Shown here piece after piece: positions 42,005 to 64,000 of a stretch of DNA of 64,000 bases. Each line of letters starts with the position of its first letter. The stretch's first letter is position 1. The notes below the pieces were generated by a model that was given only the letters and a program-made list of their open reading frames with translations, was not told where the DNA came from and ran no database searches. The translations under genes were made by a program, and so were the position numbers. Source of the stretch: Elysia chlorotica (taxonomy: Eukaryota; Mollusca; Gastropoda; Plakobranchidae); assembly GCA_003991915.1 (NCBI GenBank), contig RQTK01001030.1:72083-136082 (forward strand), read 5' to 3'.

Positions 42005-44509
42005 GTTTTTCTTTTTCTTCCACAGTCGATTGTTTCTCTTTCAAGTTCTGTCCTGCACTTTACGAGGGGTGTTCACTATGTTCTTAGCATGGTATTTAAG
42101 CATGTCATACAATAATTCTTGAGATCCGTCTACGGTGCAGCTTTCCTGATGACGTTGGACGATAATAAACTAAATCACTCACTCACTCACTACTCTCCAG
42201 ACTGTTGACATACACGAACGACTACCCTTTGAGTGCCCAGGTCTTCGACATCCTCATCTTCTTCGCCGTGGGCTGGTTCATCTTACGAGTGGCCTACAAG
42301 TTGTACCGCTGGCGCTGGGACTTTTTCGGCAAATTCTGGCACATTGTAGAATTGTCCAACCTCCTTCTCGCCATCGCAGTAATCGTCCTTTATGTCGGAA
42401 GAGATAAAGTGGCAGACAAGGTTGCTGATGAATCGAACATGACCTCAGGTAGGCTGTAGAAATCGTTATACAACAGATTTTATTTTTTGCTGGGAGTAAA
42501 ACTATAGGTTTTGGAAATATGTTACCGTAGATATATGTTGAAAAATAGTAATATATGCATATATTTTAGAACATTAGTACCGTAGATATGTTGTAAAACA
42601 CTAAACTCACCATTGGACTGTTTTTTGGTATGAAAGGTATTCTTCTTTAAGCTAGAAAATACAATATAAGCAACGTTGTTAGACTGAGGGTACTTTTTTC
42701 TATTTTTTAAATAACTATTTCTCTGGATTACATGTTCAGAGCAGCATTGCATTTATTGGCAAATATGGAAAATTGGGAAAATCAAATGCCCATTCTACAC
42801 TTAATTTGTCTGTGTTGTCATTCTGTTTTGAAAGATAAGGTCAAGGAAATTGATAGAGACTGTGGCCAACAGTTACGAGATAAACTTATTTTCTTTATCC
42901 TTATTATCGAATTCTGCATGATAATCATCACTCCTGACCACTTTGGACAATGTTCCCCAGGTCAGTTCTATAACTTCCAGACGTTGTCCATGTGGGACCA
43001 GCTGTTTGGCATCCTGTTGGGGTTCTGCTGCTTCTTGTCTACTCTCAAGGTGCTGCATCTGTTCCGCTTCAACCGGCGCATGTCTCTGCTGGGCAAGACC
43101 TTGAAGCTGTCAGCCGGGGACCTGATTGGATTCTTCGTCCTTTACATCTTGCTCATGATGGCCTTCGTTTGCTTCAGGTAGGCCTGTGTTAAGTCTCTGG
43201 CTGTACAAAGGGAAGCCGTTTCCTAATTTAACGTTTCATAAGTGTCAACAGGTTGTATACGGCTATTGGACCACAGAAAACTTTAGTCGATCTCATTGAA
43301 CTACACAGATCTAAGCAGTAGGAAACAAAGTGGCCCGAGCAAACTCGAACTCAGACCCACTGCATTGAACGCGGACTATCTACCCCCAGTACCATTACGC
43401 TCTTGCTCATTCGTATTAAGATTTAGTTGTGTAATTTACATTCACATAAATTTGTATTTATTCTTGGGAAGAAAAGTTGGATAAATCAATCATTGGAACG
43501 CTGGTAGAAGGTTCGTGGTTGTATGATCAGTTTTAAATTAAAGAGAAAAAAACCTGCAATCAATTTTCTAAATTGCTCTAAAACTGATCTGTCCTGATCT
43601 GTCCTGACATAAAATGTGTATAACCTTTTCAGCTTTCACTTTTAATAATTACTATAATTATTCCATATTCGCCTGAATGTATTTTTTGCTTCAGATTTTA
43701 AAAGCCGCATTACAAATTACACAAAAGTCACAGTAAGTTTTTGAAGGAAGGTAATCAATAATATCCAGCCGTGAAATTTTAATAGAATGTTTTTAATAGT
43801 TTTAAATTCTCTGAATATTTTTAACGTCGTCTCTTCCACAGCTTCCTGGTGTTTCATAACTATCTCTACTCATACAGCACGATAATGGGGACTATTGAAT
43901 CACTGCTCTTGCTTGCTCTCGGAGACTTACAGTACAAGGTGAATAATGAATAGTCTCTTGAACCGTATACTATCATGACTGGTATTCACAGCTGCAAAGA
44001 ACTGTGGGTATCATCATCATCATCACTCATAGCAAATAATTTTATTAAATCGCATTTATAGATGTTCTCACTTCCACCGAGTTATAATGTCCGTGCAGAC
44101 CACTGCCTAGATATCTCTCATTATCTTCGAACTGCCGAGCGACGGTATCTACACGTCATCGTCACAATGATCATCATTATCATCGCCAGCACCATCATCT
44201 ACTTCCTTTTCCTTTTCATATCTCCTCATACAATTACTCCTCATCCTCCTCCTCATCATTATCATCATCATCATCATTATACTTCTCATCAATGTTATCA
44301 TCAGCCTCATCCTCTCCATCATATCATAACAACGCCCTCATTATGTTTGTGTTGTTGAATGTCCTCATTTCTATACTCCCGAACCTAGCGTGGTTGCATC
44401 ACCATCACTATCATCTTCGTCCTCCTCCTCAAGTCCTTTTCCTGTTCCTCCAACATATCGTCCTCCTCCTTACCATCATCACCATCATTAGCATTATCAT
44501 CATCATTAT

Positions 44510-44540
<31 letters not shown>

Positions 44541-47500
44541 AGTATCATTATCTTCACTCTATGGAAAAAACTTTCTTATTCTTTCACTATTGTCTTTTTT
44601 TACCAATGTTTCTATCAATCTTCCGTCAACCCTCCTTCAGAAAATCACGTCCGCCAACAGAGTGATAGCGCCCGTGCTAATCACCGCCTACACCGCCCTC
44701 ATCATGTTCATCCTGCTGAACGTCCTCGTCTCTATCCTGATGGACGCCTTCGCCGCGGCACGGGAAGCCATCAAGAACCAGCCCAACGACTTCGAGCTGC
44801 TGATGTGCATGACCAAAAGCCTGAACAAGGCCGTGGTTTCTCCGCTCCACACCGCCTGGGATTTTGCATGCAAGGCTGACATGGGTAGGTCCGCTGGTAA
44901 TCCGAATCAATGGTCTATCAATCTATATTTGTTCCTTTTGTTCTTGCTGTTTTCTGCATTTTTTGGGGGGATTGTTTTCTAATTTTCATTGCTTTTTACT
45001 TCATTTCGTGTATGGATCTAGGAATATCGTAGTGAAAATGTCTTTGCTGTATAGACAAACTCTATCCACAAAGGAACACTTGGGTTGTGCTATTAATTGT
45101 AAAGGAGCCATGTTAAATTTCGGATGCGTCAGCTTACCGTTTAGACTAAACTTGAACATGGACATTAGGTGAGTATTCAGTCCCTATTCTCTTCAGTCCA
45201 TGGCTTTGATGACTGAGCTTGGTGGCGAACAGAAAAGAAAAAAAAACGGACGCATGTGTAAAGATTTCTTGGATTCATTGTTAGGCTGTATGGTCTTTTT
45301 CTGTTACAGTTAAATCAATGTCTAATCAGAATACTACAATATTTTAACGGTGATTTTAAGCCGAAAGTGCATACAGTCCTCGGGTTGTTTAAAAACAAAC
45401 TTGTGCAGGGCGCAGTTTGATATTTTAGTACGTTTGAGAGACAAGAAACAAAAACCTTTACACCGCTCTTATTATGCTCATGCTGCTGAACGTTCTTATC
45501 TCCATGAATAAAACTAAACTAGATCAAACCTTTGCTGGCATATTACAAAGTTATCATTATAAAGTTTATCATACCAAATTAAAAAGCACATTTTTATTTT
45601 AAGTCGTTTCTTGTATTTTACAGACTCGCCGAGAAAATCAGACGGCGGATCTGGAAATGGTTACGGGATGGCAATACCCGCAGAGAAAGGCCGAAAAGGC
45701 ATTCTAGCTTTATCAAACAAACAGAGGAATCCTCGTTTCTCGCGCGCTGTGAGATTCTCCTCAGGCTTTATAACTGATTCCCCAAGAAAACCCGTGAGAT
45801 ATTCCACACCTAAGGCCAGGAAGAGCTTGACCCGACAGTCTTTTCTAGACTCCCCTCCCGTATCCTCCATAGCCATCAAGAGCAGTCTCAAGAAACGGCT
45901 ATCTACTTCTGTCAACTCGATAGAAGAGAACACGGGCCTATTCCTCCAACAGCTAGATCTGATCGACCGGCGATTGGACAGCTTATGGCTGGGCTTCGTA
46001 GGGGGCGAGAGCGGACCACCGCCTGAGGTACCTGCCATCCAACGATGCACCGAGGTGAAGGTGACAGTGGCTGATGTTGTCTCGCGCCGCCTGGGCTTTC
46101 AAGACGACAGCGGATCGTCGAGTTCAAGTTATCAGGACGGAGAAGATGAGGTAGAAGATGAACCGGGAGTCGTCATCAACAACAGTGACGATTCTGAATC
46201 TGTCAGCGAAATGAGCATCGAACTTCACCAAAGTGAGAATAACACTATCATAGAAGTTCATGTTGAGCATCATATACACCCTTCTGATAATGATAATGAT
46301 AAAAAGGAAACTGCTGAAGAAAAAAGCGAAACTCTCTCTGAAGAAATGGTTATTAGCAGTTACGACAGGGTTGATGACATACAAGAAAACATTGATAAAC
46401 TGGTACCGTTTGAGGATCTCAAAAATGATGAGATGGTTGTTGAAAGTCAGGAGAAGGTAGTTCCCCACAGCATTGTTGAAAACAGACGGTCTGACGAGGC
46501 CTTGAATATTACTGAAGAATCGCCTGGTATTATTGTCTCGCAACATGATGAAAATTCCCATGGAGCATCTCAAGCAGAAAATGAAGAGCTTGTGGCTGAC
46601 GAAACCAACGATGGTGGAGTTCAATTAGACAATAAAACAACCCAGTATGATATTGAATCACCTTTGGATATAGAAGAGGCTAGAGCCGCTTATGAAGATG
46701 ATCATTCGGATAATATAAATGATATCAATTCAGAAACACAAGAAGCACCACATGTTGACGGTGATCTGGGCATAGCAGAAGTATCGGCAGCGTCCGACAT
46801 AAGGCATGAAGATTGCCTAAGCTTCCAGACCAAGGATAGACTAAATGAGTCAGAATATGAGATCGTTGATGAAAAAGAACCTTATGCCGATGTAGGGAGT
46901 AAGATAAAGGAAGATGCCAAAACCGCTTATGAAAATGATCATTCGAATACTATAAACGATATCAAGTCAGAAACACAAGAAGCACCACAAGTTGACGGTG
47001 ATATGGGCATAGTAGAAGTATTGGAAACGTCGGACATACATCCAGACGATTCTCTAAGCTTTCAGACCAAGGAGAGACTAAATGAGCCAGAATATGAGAT
47101 CGTTGATGAAACAGAATCTCATCCCAAACCTTCGTCTTTATATGCTGAACGGCATAGGATCAAGGTAGCATCGAAATATCAGCGGGTAAGTAGTGAACCA
47201 AACTTTAAAAGTCTAGTGCCATTTGTGATTGAGCGTTCAACTGTCAAACAAATGTCAGGTGAGTACGATAAGATGTGCTACAGAAGACAATTAGATCCGC
47301 TTCAAAGGCTGAACATAGGTGCTGAGGGTGCTCTTATTTCAACCCCAACATCTAGGAGTTTCGCCTGCTTCCCAGACTTTTTCAACGATTCAGGATATCA
47401 AAGTCCAGGAGATTTAGACAAAACTATCGAGGCTTCTCCGGGATACCAGAGTGCTGTAGACCGGGGTCAGGACATGGAGGCCTCGTCCTCCGAGGAGCAG

Positions 47501-47707
47501 GTCAATGCGACCCTGAACCTGGGTGGAGATTCTATCACAGACTTGGAGGCTGCCAGCAAGGACGTTGAGATGCTGCAACCACTCGACTCACATATTGAGG
47601 AAGCTCCTAAGGGCTGCAATATTGGCTTGCAGACATCACCCCTATGTCGGGTTAAACTAACCTCTGCCTTGAAGGTTCGTTTTGTAATTGGAGACGAGAA
47701 GGAATAA
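34105..47707 (+). CDS. Polycystin-family cation channel with long acidic tail (11 exons found, 5' incomplete)
   Basis: Gene-level entry. Eleven exons splice in phase (3734 nt, 1243 residues from the first recognised exon). Order: basic pre-S1 (RRRKNVKSLIWE), S1 (FYSLLLTLLVCIAF), an extracellular TOP/polycystin domain with paired Cys and GFYPIGGYV, then TANINMFALITALFEFP, S2, S3, S4 (LKVLHLFRFNRRMSLLGKT), S5, a pore helix ending LGDLQY, S6 (MFILLNVLVSILMDAF) and NDFELLMCM. A 693-residue acidic tail follows. The LGD pore motif resembles TRPP2-type filters, while NDFEL after S6 resembles PKD1-type proteins. No PLAT domain or extra N-terminal helices were found upstream, so the gene is either incomplete here or a short form. 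Expected role: channel subunit in cilia or sperm membranes (family knowledge). Confidence 0.85.
34246..34440 (-). mobile_element. SINE, reverse orientation
   Basis: Starts with ggacgggtctcaagac, then gtctgaaaa, ctgtctcagccg and gattgtgggttttgaac, which is the reversed SINE body and B-box region. It lies 32 bp after the exon 1 donor. Confidence 0.65.
35061..35186 (+). CDS. Plus polycystin exon 2 (S1)
   Basis: Acceptor tccacacag, donor gtaagata; 42 codons in phase 0. It encodes the hydrophobic S1 helix AVFYSLLLTLLVCIAFDIRD, then QRSYGFHSHIV, equivalent to the start of the polycystin channel domain. Confidence 0.9.
35533..35707. repeat. CT/CA microsatellite in intron
   Basis: (CT)n at 35533-35562, (CA)n at 35561-35589, then CT and CTTT runs to 35707. 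It ends about 105 bp before the exon 3 acceptor. Confidence 0.95.
35814..35985 (+). CDS. Plus polycystin exon 3 (TOP domain)
   Basis: Acceptor gttgttttag, donor gtgagaca; phase 0 in, one base out. It encodes MFDWARDYLAPFLYEITRW, an N-glycosylation-like GNST, and KIGPTRIRQHRMPQ, the polycystin pattern ending in (P)RIRQxR. Confidence 0.9.
35990..36380. repeat. Purine-rich GACA and GAGT arrays
   Basis: Degenerate (GACA)n to about 36170 followed by (GAGT)n with variants to 36380, immediately after the exon 3 donor. The sense strand is purine-rich here, unlike the CT runs elsewhere in the gene. Confidence 0.85.
36747..36978 (-). mobile_element. 3' end of a non-LTR retrotransposon (LINE)
   Basis: The minus strand encodes a 75-residue end of a reverse-transcriptase protein: LHWTPEGRRKRGRPKNTWRR, then LAQNRQEWRSFVAALHA, then a stop. 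The GRRKRGRPKxTWRR and W(R)xFVxALxA pattern is the familiar C-terminus of animal LINE polymerases. A short TGAG repeat follows the stop, as an element tail would. The 5' part is missing, typical of truncated insertion. Confidence 0.85.
37559..37688 (+). CDS. Plus polycystin exon 4 (TOP domain)
   Basis: Acceptor gctgttacag, donor gtatgagc; two bases in, two out. It encodes GCESPSQLQPFRSRCIPSW then DYTTNWKLEHYTGAY. The two Cys match the disulfide pair of the TOP domain. Confidence 0.9.
37689..39868 (+). other. Intron ending in a splice-site-containing tandem array
   Basis: AT-rich intron without recognised exons. Its last 470 bp are a roughly 118-bp tandem repeat (39395-39868) described separately. 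Confidence 0.6.
39395..39898. repeat. Tandem array (unit 116-120 bp) that includes the exon 5 3' splice site
   Basis: Units start at about 39395, then tgataggcctag at 39515, 39635, 39751 and 39869. Each unit carries a T-run, gtctgtcactaag, and a stretch equal to the first 30 bases of exon 5 (ending gaggtacag), then atcttcaaattcttcc. The last, partial unit is the real exon start. Confidence 0.93.
39869..40022 (+). CDS. Plus polycystin exon 5 (TOP domain)
   Basis: The chosen acceptor is tcactaag after a T-rich tract; one base in, phase 0 out. This keeps PWRYSRWAHVGGTP in frame, which fits the W/FxY...GxP...GGYV pattern of polycystins, followed by GRLGFYPIGGYVHDMSG. An alternative acceptor at gaggtacag (exon from 39899) has the same phase and drops ten residues. 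The donor gtgcggta is weak. Confidence 0.75.
40042..40298 (+). mobile_element. tRNA-derived SINE next to the exon 5 donor
   Basis: Head tagagcgtttgtatcaag, B box ggttcgaatccc, body tgtgaccgactgagacagga and gtcagtcgtcag, tail gggcgttaaacc then an AACTC-rich end. It begins only about 20 bp past the splice donor. Confidence 0.88.
40369..40617. repeat. Tandem duplication, two copies of about 125 bp
   Basis: tgtccttctctattgaagag and aagctctgtagttttt recur once each at about 125 bp spacing, ending caggaggtaaaggag / caggaggtacaggag. Confidence 0.8.
41009..41180. mobile_element. SINE fragments, head reversed
   Basis: 41009-41073 on the minus strand reads as a tRNA-like head (tagctcatatggtaaggc ... 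ggttcgaacc). The following 41125-41180 carries a plus-oriented SINE body (ataatgtgatcggcc). This is a composite or rearranged insertion. Confidence 0.5.
41378..41529 (+). CDS. Plus polycystin exon 6 (end of TOP domain)
   Basis: Acceptor ccaactcag, donor gtaagtaa; phase 0 in, two bases out. It encodes NLHWVDEWTKVVFIETTIY, then TANINMFALITALFEFPQA, matching the polycystin (T)xxxFIExxxYxxNxNxF signature. Confidence 0.93.
41719..41926. other. Assembly gap (208 N)
   Basis: Run of N between ctatggggcagc and a (CT)n microsatellite. It lies in the intron between exons 6 and 7, so no coding sequence is obviously lost: exon 6 ends with two bases and exon 7 starts with one. Confidence 1.
41927..42000. 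repeat. CT microsatellite bordering the gap
   Basis: Uninterrupted CT run at the right edge of the gap, and the likely cause of it. The left edge also has short CT runs. Confidence 0.97.
42201..42448 (+). CDS. Plus polycystin exon 7 (S2 and S3)
   Basis: Acceptor actctccag, donor gtaggctg; one base in, one out. It encodes VFDILIFFAVGWFILRVAYK (S2), YRWRWDFFGKFWHIVELSN and LLLAIAVIVLYVGRDK (S3). A SINE-like tail and CACT repeat directly precede the acceptor. Confidence 0.95.
42961..43177 (+). CDS. Plus polycystin exon 8 (S4 and S5)
   Basis: Acceptor gttccccag, donor gtaggcct; two bases in, two out. It encodes FQTLSMWDQLFGILLGFCC, the S4 region FLSTLKVLHLFRFNRRMSLL and S5 DLIGFFVLYILLMMAF. The open frame continues upstream of the acceptor by chance, without family similarity. 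Confidence 0.95.
43842..43938 (+). CDS. Plus polycystin exon 9 (pore helix and filter)
   Basis: Acceptor ctcttccacag, donor gtgaataa; one base in, phase 0 out. It encodes FLVFHNYLYSYSTIMGTIES then LLLLALGDLQYK. The LGD triad matches the selectivity filter of polycystin-2-type channels. Confidence 0.93.
43985..44540. repeat. Degenerate ATC/CAT-rich intronic repeat
   Basis: Imperfect (ATC)n, CTC and CAGCAG tracts occupy most of the intron between exons 9 and 10, surrounding an S6-exon fragment at 44329-44385. Confidence 0.8.
44329..44385 (+). pseudogene. Decayed fragment of the S6 exon (upstream copy)
   Basis: Translates to ALIMFVLLNVLISIL, against ALIMFILLNVLVSIL in exon 10, with base similarity over about 50 bp (gccctcattatgtttgtgtt). 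It lacks the exon 10 acceptor and runs into ATC repeats. Confidence 0.8.
44641..44884 (+). CDS. Plus polycystin exon 10 (S6)
   Basis: Acceptor ctccttcag, donor gtaggtcc; phase 0 in, one base out. It encodes KITSANRVIAPVLITAYTAL, S6 IMFILLNVLVSILMDAF, then NQPNDFELLMCMTKSLNK. PNDFEL after S6 is typical of PKD1-family proteins. Confidence 0.95.
45452..45510 (+). pseudogene. Decayed fragment of the S6 exon (downstream copy)
   Basis: Translates to YTALIMLMLLNVLISM, again like exon 10, over about 50 bp (ctcttattatgctcatgctg). There is no intact splice site. With the 44329 copy it flanks the real exon. Confidence 0.8.
45624..47707 (+). CDS. Plus polycystin terminal exon (693-residue acidic tail)
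   Basis: Acceptor tattttacag; two bases in, stop TAA at 47705-47707. The first part is basic and Ser/Pro-rich with the phrase TDSPRK present in the junction region and again at about residue 50 (FSSGFITDSPRKPVRYS), followed by LTRQSFLDSPPVS. A short helical part (LFLQQLDLIDRRLDSLWLGF) precedes a long Glu/Asp-rich region with two tandem 79-codon repeats, then GYQSPGD and GYQSAVD motifs, and the end KVRFVIGDEKE. No known domain is recognised. The single unbroken 694-codon frame and codon-sized repeat support real coding sequence. Such a long tail is unusual for the family. Confidence 0.85.
46667..47140 (+). repeat. Two in-frame 79-codon tandem repeats in the acidic tail
   Basis: Unit 1 (46667-46903) and unit 2 (46904-47140) share AYE(D/N)DHS, SETQEAP, VDGD, LSFQTK and EYEIVDE in the same order at 237-bp spacing. 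Many differences are conservative or frame-preserving. Confidence 0.92.
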
Positions 47708-49420
47708 AATTGCTGCTTGATCCCGCAACTTTTGCTCGCTAAGATAATAACACTCACTAATCATTTAGCTTTTTGTCGTTAAAACCTATCTCCTAATGAG
47801 GGATTCCCGAATGCTGAGCTCGACGACCATCGATGCCTTCTCTTCTGCACACAAACTGATATAACGCAGGCAGACTCTTTCTTCACTGAGCCGCCAGAAA
47901 ACATTTAGTCTTTGAATTACGAATTCGTATAATACTATTTTGTTTAATTGTAGCTGACCTTTTACACACACAAAAAAACATTTGTTTCAAATACCATTGT
48001 TGTATTATTTTTCCATATATTACATTTTACTTTGTAAAAGAAATTTTATATGTAATTGAAAGAGGAAACATGTAAGCATTATGGCAAAGTCTTATCTTCA
48101 TCTAATCAAAAGCAAAGCAAAATACCATATAATAGATAGTTGTACCATAAAGAAGGTAATGTGTAATTAACTGCAAAAGGGGAATTTTCTTCAATAATTT
48201 ATATTTTGAAGTTTTGGAAACAATACCATAGTTTTCTCCTTTAGATATTTAAAACGGATCCATGTGTAGATTGGACTTAGGAAGGGTACCCTGAATTTAA
48301 AATTCATCATGTTTCATATCTCAAGTTTGCATATATGATCAGGTAGTTTTATTTATTTTTTTCATCTTTGCGGAATTTTTTCCCTGATAAGCCAAAAAAA
48401 TATATTTCCGAAAATTATAAAATTATATTTTTTTTCTGTGTGATTGTTAAAACCACAAATCACTTCAAAAACAATCTGTTGGGATTTTTCGAATACTCTT
48501 GTGACCTTGTTTCCCTTTTCTTTACATGTATGTATCCTGTTTATGCGCATGTAATGCAAAAACAACTTTATTTGATATTTCTCATATCATACCTTTACAC
48601 AATAGATGTATACCTTCTCTTACATTTCTACGTTGTTTTCCTCATTAGATTTAACCAAAATTACTCTTAAATTAATTATGAATTCAAGTCAACTCTTTAT
48701 TTCTAAAATACTGAAACTGTAATAAATATATTCATATATTGTATTTGATTTAGAATACCTAGCGAGCGATAGGTACAAATAATACAATCATATAAGCAGT
48801 TTATTAGAGTCGTTTAGTCTCAAGTGTTAAAATAATACAAGTTTGGTATTTTTGATTTGTTATTTGTTCGAACGTTATGGTATTTTGAGCGTTCGTATTG
48901 CAATACCATGTTAAACCGTACACATAGTTAGATCTACGCATTATTTCCATATTGCTAGATGTGCCTTGAAATAAAAATGTTGTACCATTTCAAATATTAT
49001 AATAATTATACTTTTCATTCACTGTTAATTAAAAAAATGGCAATACGAAGAAAGGTGTTAGTTATTTTTATTTTTATTTTGTTTGTTTTTTTTTGTGTTT
49101 TTTTTTTCAAATCTATGTCAAATGTAAAATTAGGAAAAATAGTGAATTTTTTTAGAATAACATATTCAAATATTTCGCAACTTCGAACTGAATTATTTTT
49201 CAACATCTCCCATGGTTCGCTGTTGGTGACAGATTAATCTGAATATGGAGTAAAATCTTGTTAGCTAAAGGCACTATCACTTATAAGTTTCGATATCGCG
49301 TTCATAAAGCATTGACATTTTTTAATGCATTCACTTTAGTTTTTTTGTTTTTTTTTGTATCTTGGTTGATAATGATTTGTTTGTAATGATTATCTATGTA
49401 TCTCACCTTGCCTCTTTGTC

Positions 49421-49493
<73 letters not shown>

Positions 49494-49517
49494 ATCTATC
49501 TCTGTCTCTCTCTCTCT

Positions 49518-49558
<41 letters not shown>

Positions 49559-51332
49559 TCTGCTCTGCTCTCTATATCTCTTTTCCTTAAACCTTTAATC
49601 AAAAAATCAAACTGTACAGGAACTGTTCGACAAGAAAAGTATTTTATTGGCAAGAATGCAAAAAGAATAACAATAACGAATAGAAAACTACATATTTGTT
49701 AAAAATCAGTGAATATTGTTTTGTGAGCAACGAAAATAAAATGTATGTTTTGAATTACTTACTTTCTAAAGCCCTATCTACTCGGGGTAAAAAAAAAAGT
49801 AGCTAGCAGTCTAGTTTCCAAACTTGATTCACGTAGTTCCTCAAACATTTCAAGTATTCCGTTTTTGAAGATCACGACTACTTTATCATTAAATACTAAA
49901 TTTTCTACTCGCCTGTAAAATTTCGGAGTTCAAAGGTTTAACATATCTCAAATACTAGCGTTTATATAATGTATTGCCTTACGAATAATAAAGTTCATAC
50001 GATCTTTTTTATATTAACTTAACTTATATTTTTATGAAACGCATAATGAAGATATACCTCGCTACTTCAATACTTTATTTGAAAAGAAATGTGACAGTGT
50101 GATCGACAAACTGATGTAAACTAATTACTAGCGGTAGCAAGTTCAACGGTACTATAAGCAAAGACCCCTGACAAAGGATAGTTTTAATGGTAAAATCTAT
50201 CCTTCTTCATAGGATCAAGCTCATAACACTGTCGTATTTACTATTGTGAATAAACTTACAACTAAAGGTATTTAGAGATATGAAAATCTCAATTGTGATC
50301 AGCAGATTACACCACTCTGTGAAATCATCGTGTGGACGGATTTCAGATAAGGAACAGATTTAATTAATTGCATAATAATCAAAACAAAAAATGTCATAAT
50401 TAGCTTAAAACGTGTGGAAATGAATATTTCGATTGCGCTAAAGGATAAATTCTGTCTACATAGGCATAGAGATAAATATATTATGATAAACATCATGGAT
50501 GTGAATTATACAATCACAGAAGGGTTAAAGATAAATCTAATAATAAAATTATCACAGCAATCATTGAAGAGACTATCACAGTTTTCATTTTTATTTCTTC
50601 TCTCATTAAATTGAATTCGTAATCTTTTCGATCAAACGGGCCTTTTTTCTGTTTATTGTCTACACAATTTGTAAGTTTTTGTCGCAAATCAGTAAATACT
50701 CGTACATAAATAAATACGTTTTTGTATCACAATTTACAAATTTTATAAATAATACGTGGGAGTGAGAACGTGATACAAACATAGTGTTATGTATATCTTA
50801 CATATAGATCAACATTTATTGCCATGGCAATGAAGCTGCCACCAGTCGTATAAAACAAAATGCATTACTTTAAAGAAAAACATTGGTTAAAATATACTTT
50901 GTCGTTTTTTCATATTTCTGTATTATTCGCCTTTTGGTGTGTTTTACGTAACGATTATAGTAAACATTGTATCTGGAGAAAAAAAACACATCTCTCTTCA
51001 ATTTTGAAACTTCTCTCTGTCCATTTGTCGTGATTTTGAGATGTATTGACGTAATTTTTGTTCAAACAATATAATTCCACCCATTGAATGAGCAATTTAA
51101 AAGAAAACCTGATAATTTAGAGAGGTACTTATAGCAGCGTAAATCATATAGCTATCTCGTACTTGATGTAACAGAAACAAACTTGATTGTTATTTGTGCT
51201 GAGCTCACATTCTAAACTAGTGTGAGTAAGTGTGGCTGCGTGACAGAGCGTGGACTATTGCTTAATGTACTGATGAGTGTCGGATTCGAACTGTCTTGTG
51301 GCGGAAGCGGTGGCGGTGGAGGCAGCGGTGGT
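47708..51332. other. Intergenic interval between convergent polycystin genes
   Basis: AT-rich DNA expected to hold the 3' UTRs of both genes. An AATAAA overlaps the plus-gene stop (47703-47708) and another lies near 48722. On the minus strand a candidate AATAAA is at about 50814-50819. A CT microsatellite lies at 49426-49556. No coding region is supported. Confidence 0.6.
49426..49556. repeat. CT microsatellite
   Basis: Two long CT runs separated by a short tatccatctatctctgtct interruption, in the interval between the convergent genes. Confidence 0.97.
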
Positions 51333-63766
<12,434 letters not shown>

Positions 63767-64000
63767 CTGTAAATGGGAGGGGGTGGGGAGTTTTCATGGT
63801 AAGTTAATCAGAAGATTGGTTGTTAGAGAGGAATAGTTACTGAAATGTTTAAATATCATCGTAGTTGTCAAGTATGCAAAATTTGATATTTGTCACAATG
63901 CATAGTATCACAGAATAAATTTACAAAAATATTCATTAAACTTGTATTTTATCGTTGTAGAACTACACTGATTATTATAATAACAGATGGCCTGATAAAT

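Noticed and set aside
42732-42960. In-frame extension upstream of polycystin exon 8
   Set aside because: A strong acceptor at 42959-42960 joins in phase to exon 7 and the upstream text does not resemble polycystins.
45624-45780. Alternative frame encoding a basic stretch (EKIRRRIWKWLRDGN) that looks like a channel tail
   Set aside because: Exon 10 ends with one base, which selects the long 694-codon frame; the alternative frame stops within about 50 codons.
46124-46624. 166-residue frame on the minus strand opposite the acidic tail
   Set aside because: Shadow of the plus-strand coding exon; no motif and no splice context.

Overview
This window is metazoan nuclear DNA. Genes are split into short exons (61-430 bp) with GT/AG junctions, introns run to 13.6 kb, and long simple repeats and scattered tRNA-derived SINEs fill the gaps. 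The repeat style and gene content suggest a lophotrochozoan, most likely a gastropod mollusc; that placement is an inference and is not firm. There is one assembly gap (208 N, 41719-41926).

Three protein-coding genes can be reconstructed with every splice phase consistent. (1) 523-29476, plus strand: the 3' twelve exons of a CNBD2-like (cyclic-nucleotide-binding-domain) protein whose binding domain is split by a long low-complexity insert; its 5' end lies outside the window. (2) 34105-47707, plus strand: a polycystin-family channel. Eleven exons cover the S1 helix, the extracellular TOP (polycystin) domain, S2-S6 with an LGD pore motif, and an unusual 693-residue acidic C-terminal tail in one exon; the 5' start was not found. 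(3) 63766-51333, minus strand: a polycystin-1-like (PKD1L) gene from the PLAT domain through eleven predicted membrane segments to the stop codon; its N-terminal part lies beyond the window. Genes 2 and 3 converge tail to tail across 3.6 kb.

The most notable structure is in gene 3. The exon pair encoding S1 and the first half of the TOP domain is present twice in tandem (2.1-kb unit). The six exonic differences between copies are all synonymous, while most of the flanking intron differs by roughly ten percent by eye. The duplication breakpoint lies in a minisatellite and cuts through the preceding exon. Both polycystin genes also carry tandem arrays whose repeat unit contains a 3' splice site plus the first codons of the following exon, and gene 2 has two decayed fragments of its S6 exon. 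Together these describe a locus where small exon-edge duplications are frequent.

The rest is intron or intergenic DNA with a dispersed SINE family, one LINE 3' end, a 1.15-kb intronic repeat present twice, and many microsatellites. The long CT runs lie pyrimidine-rich on the sense strand of each gene.
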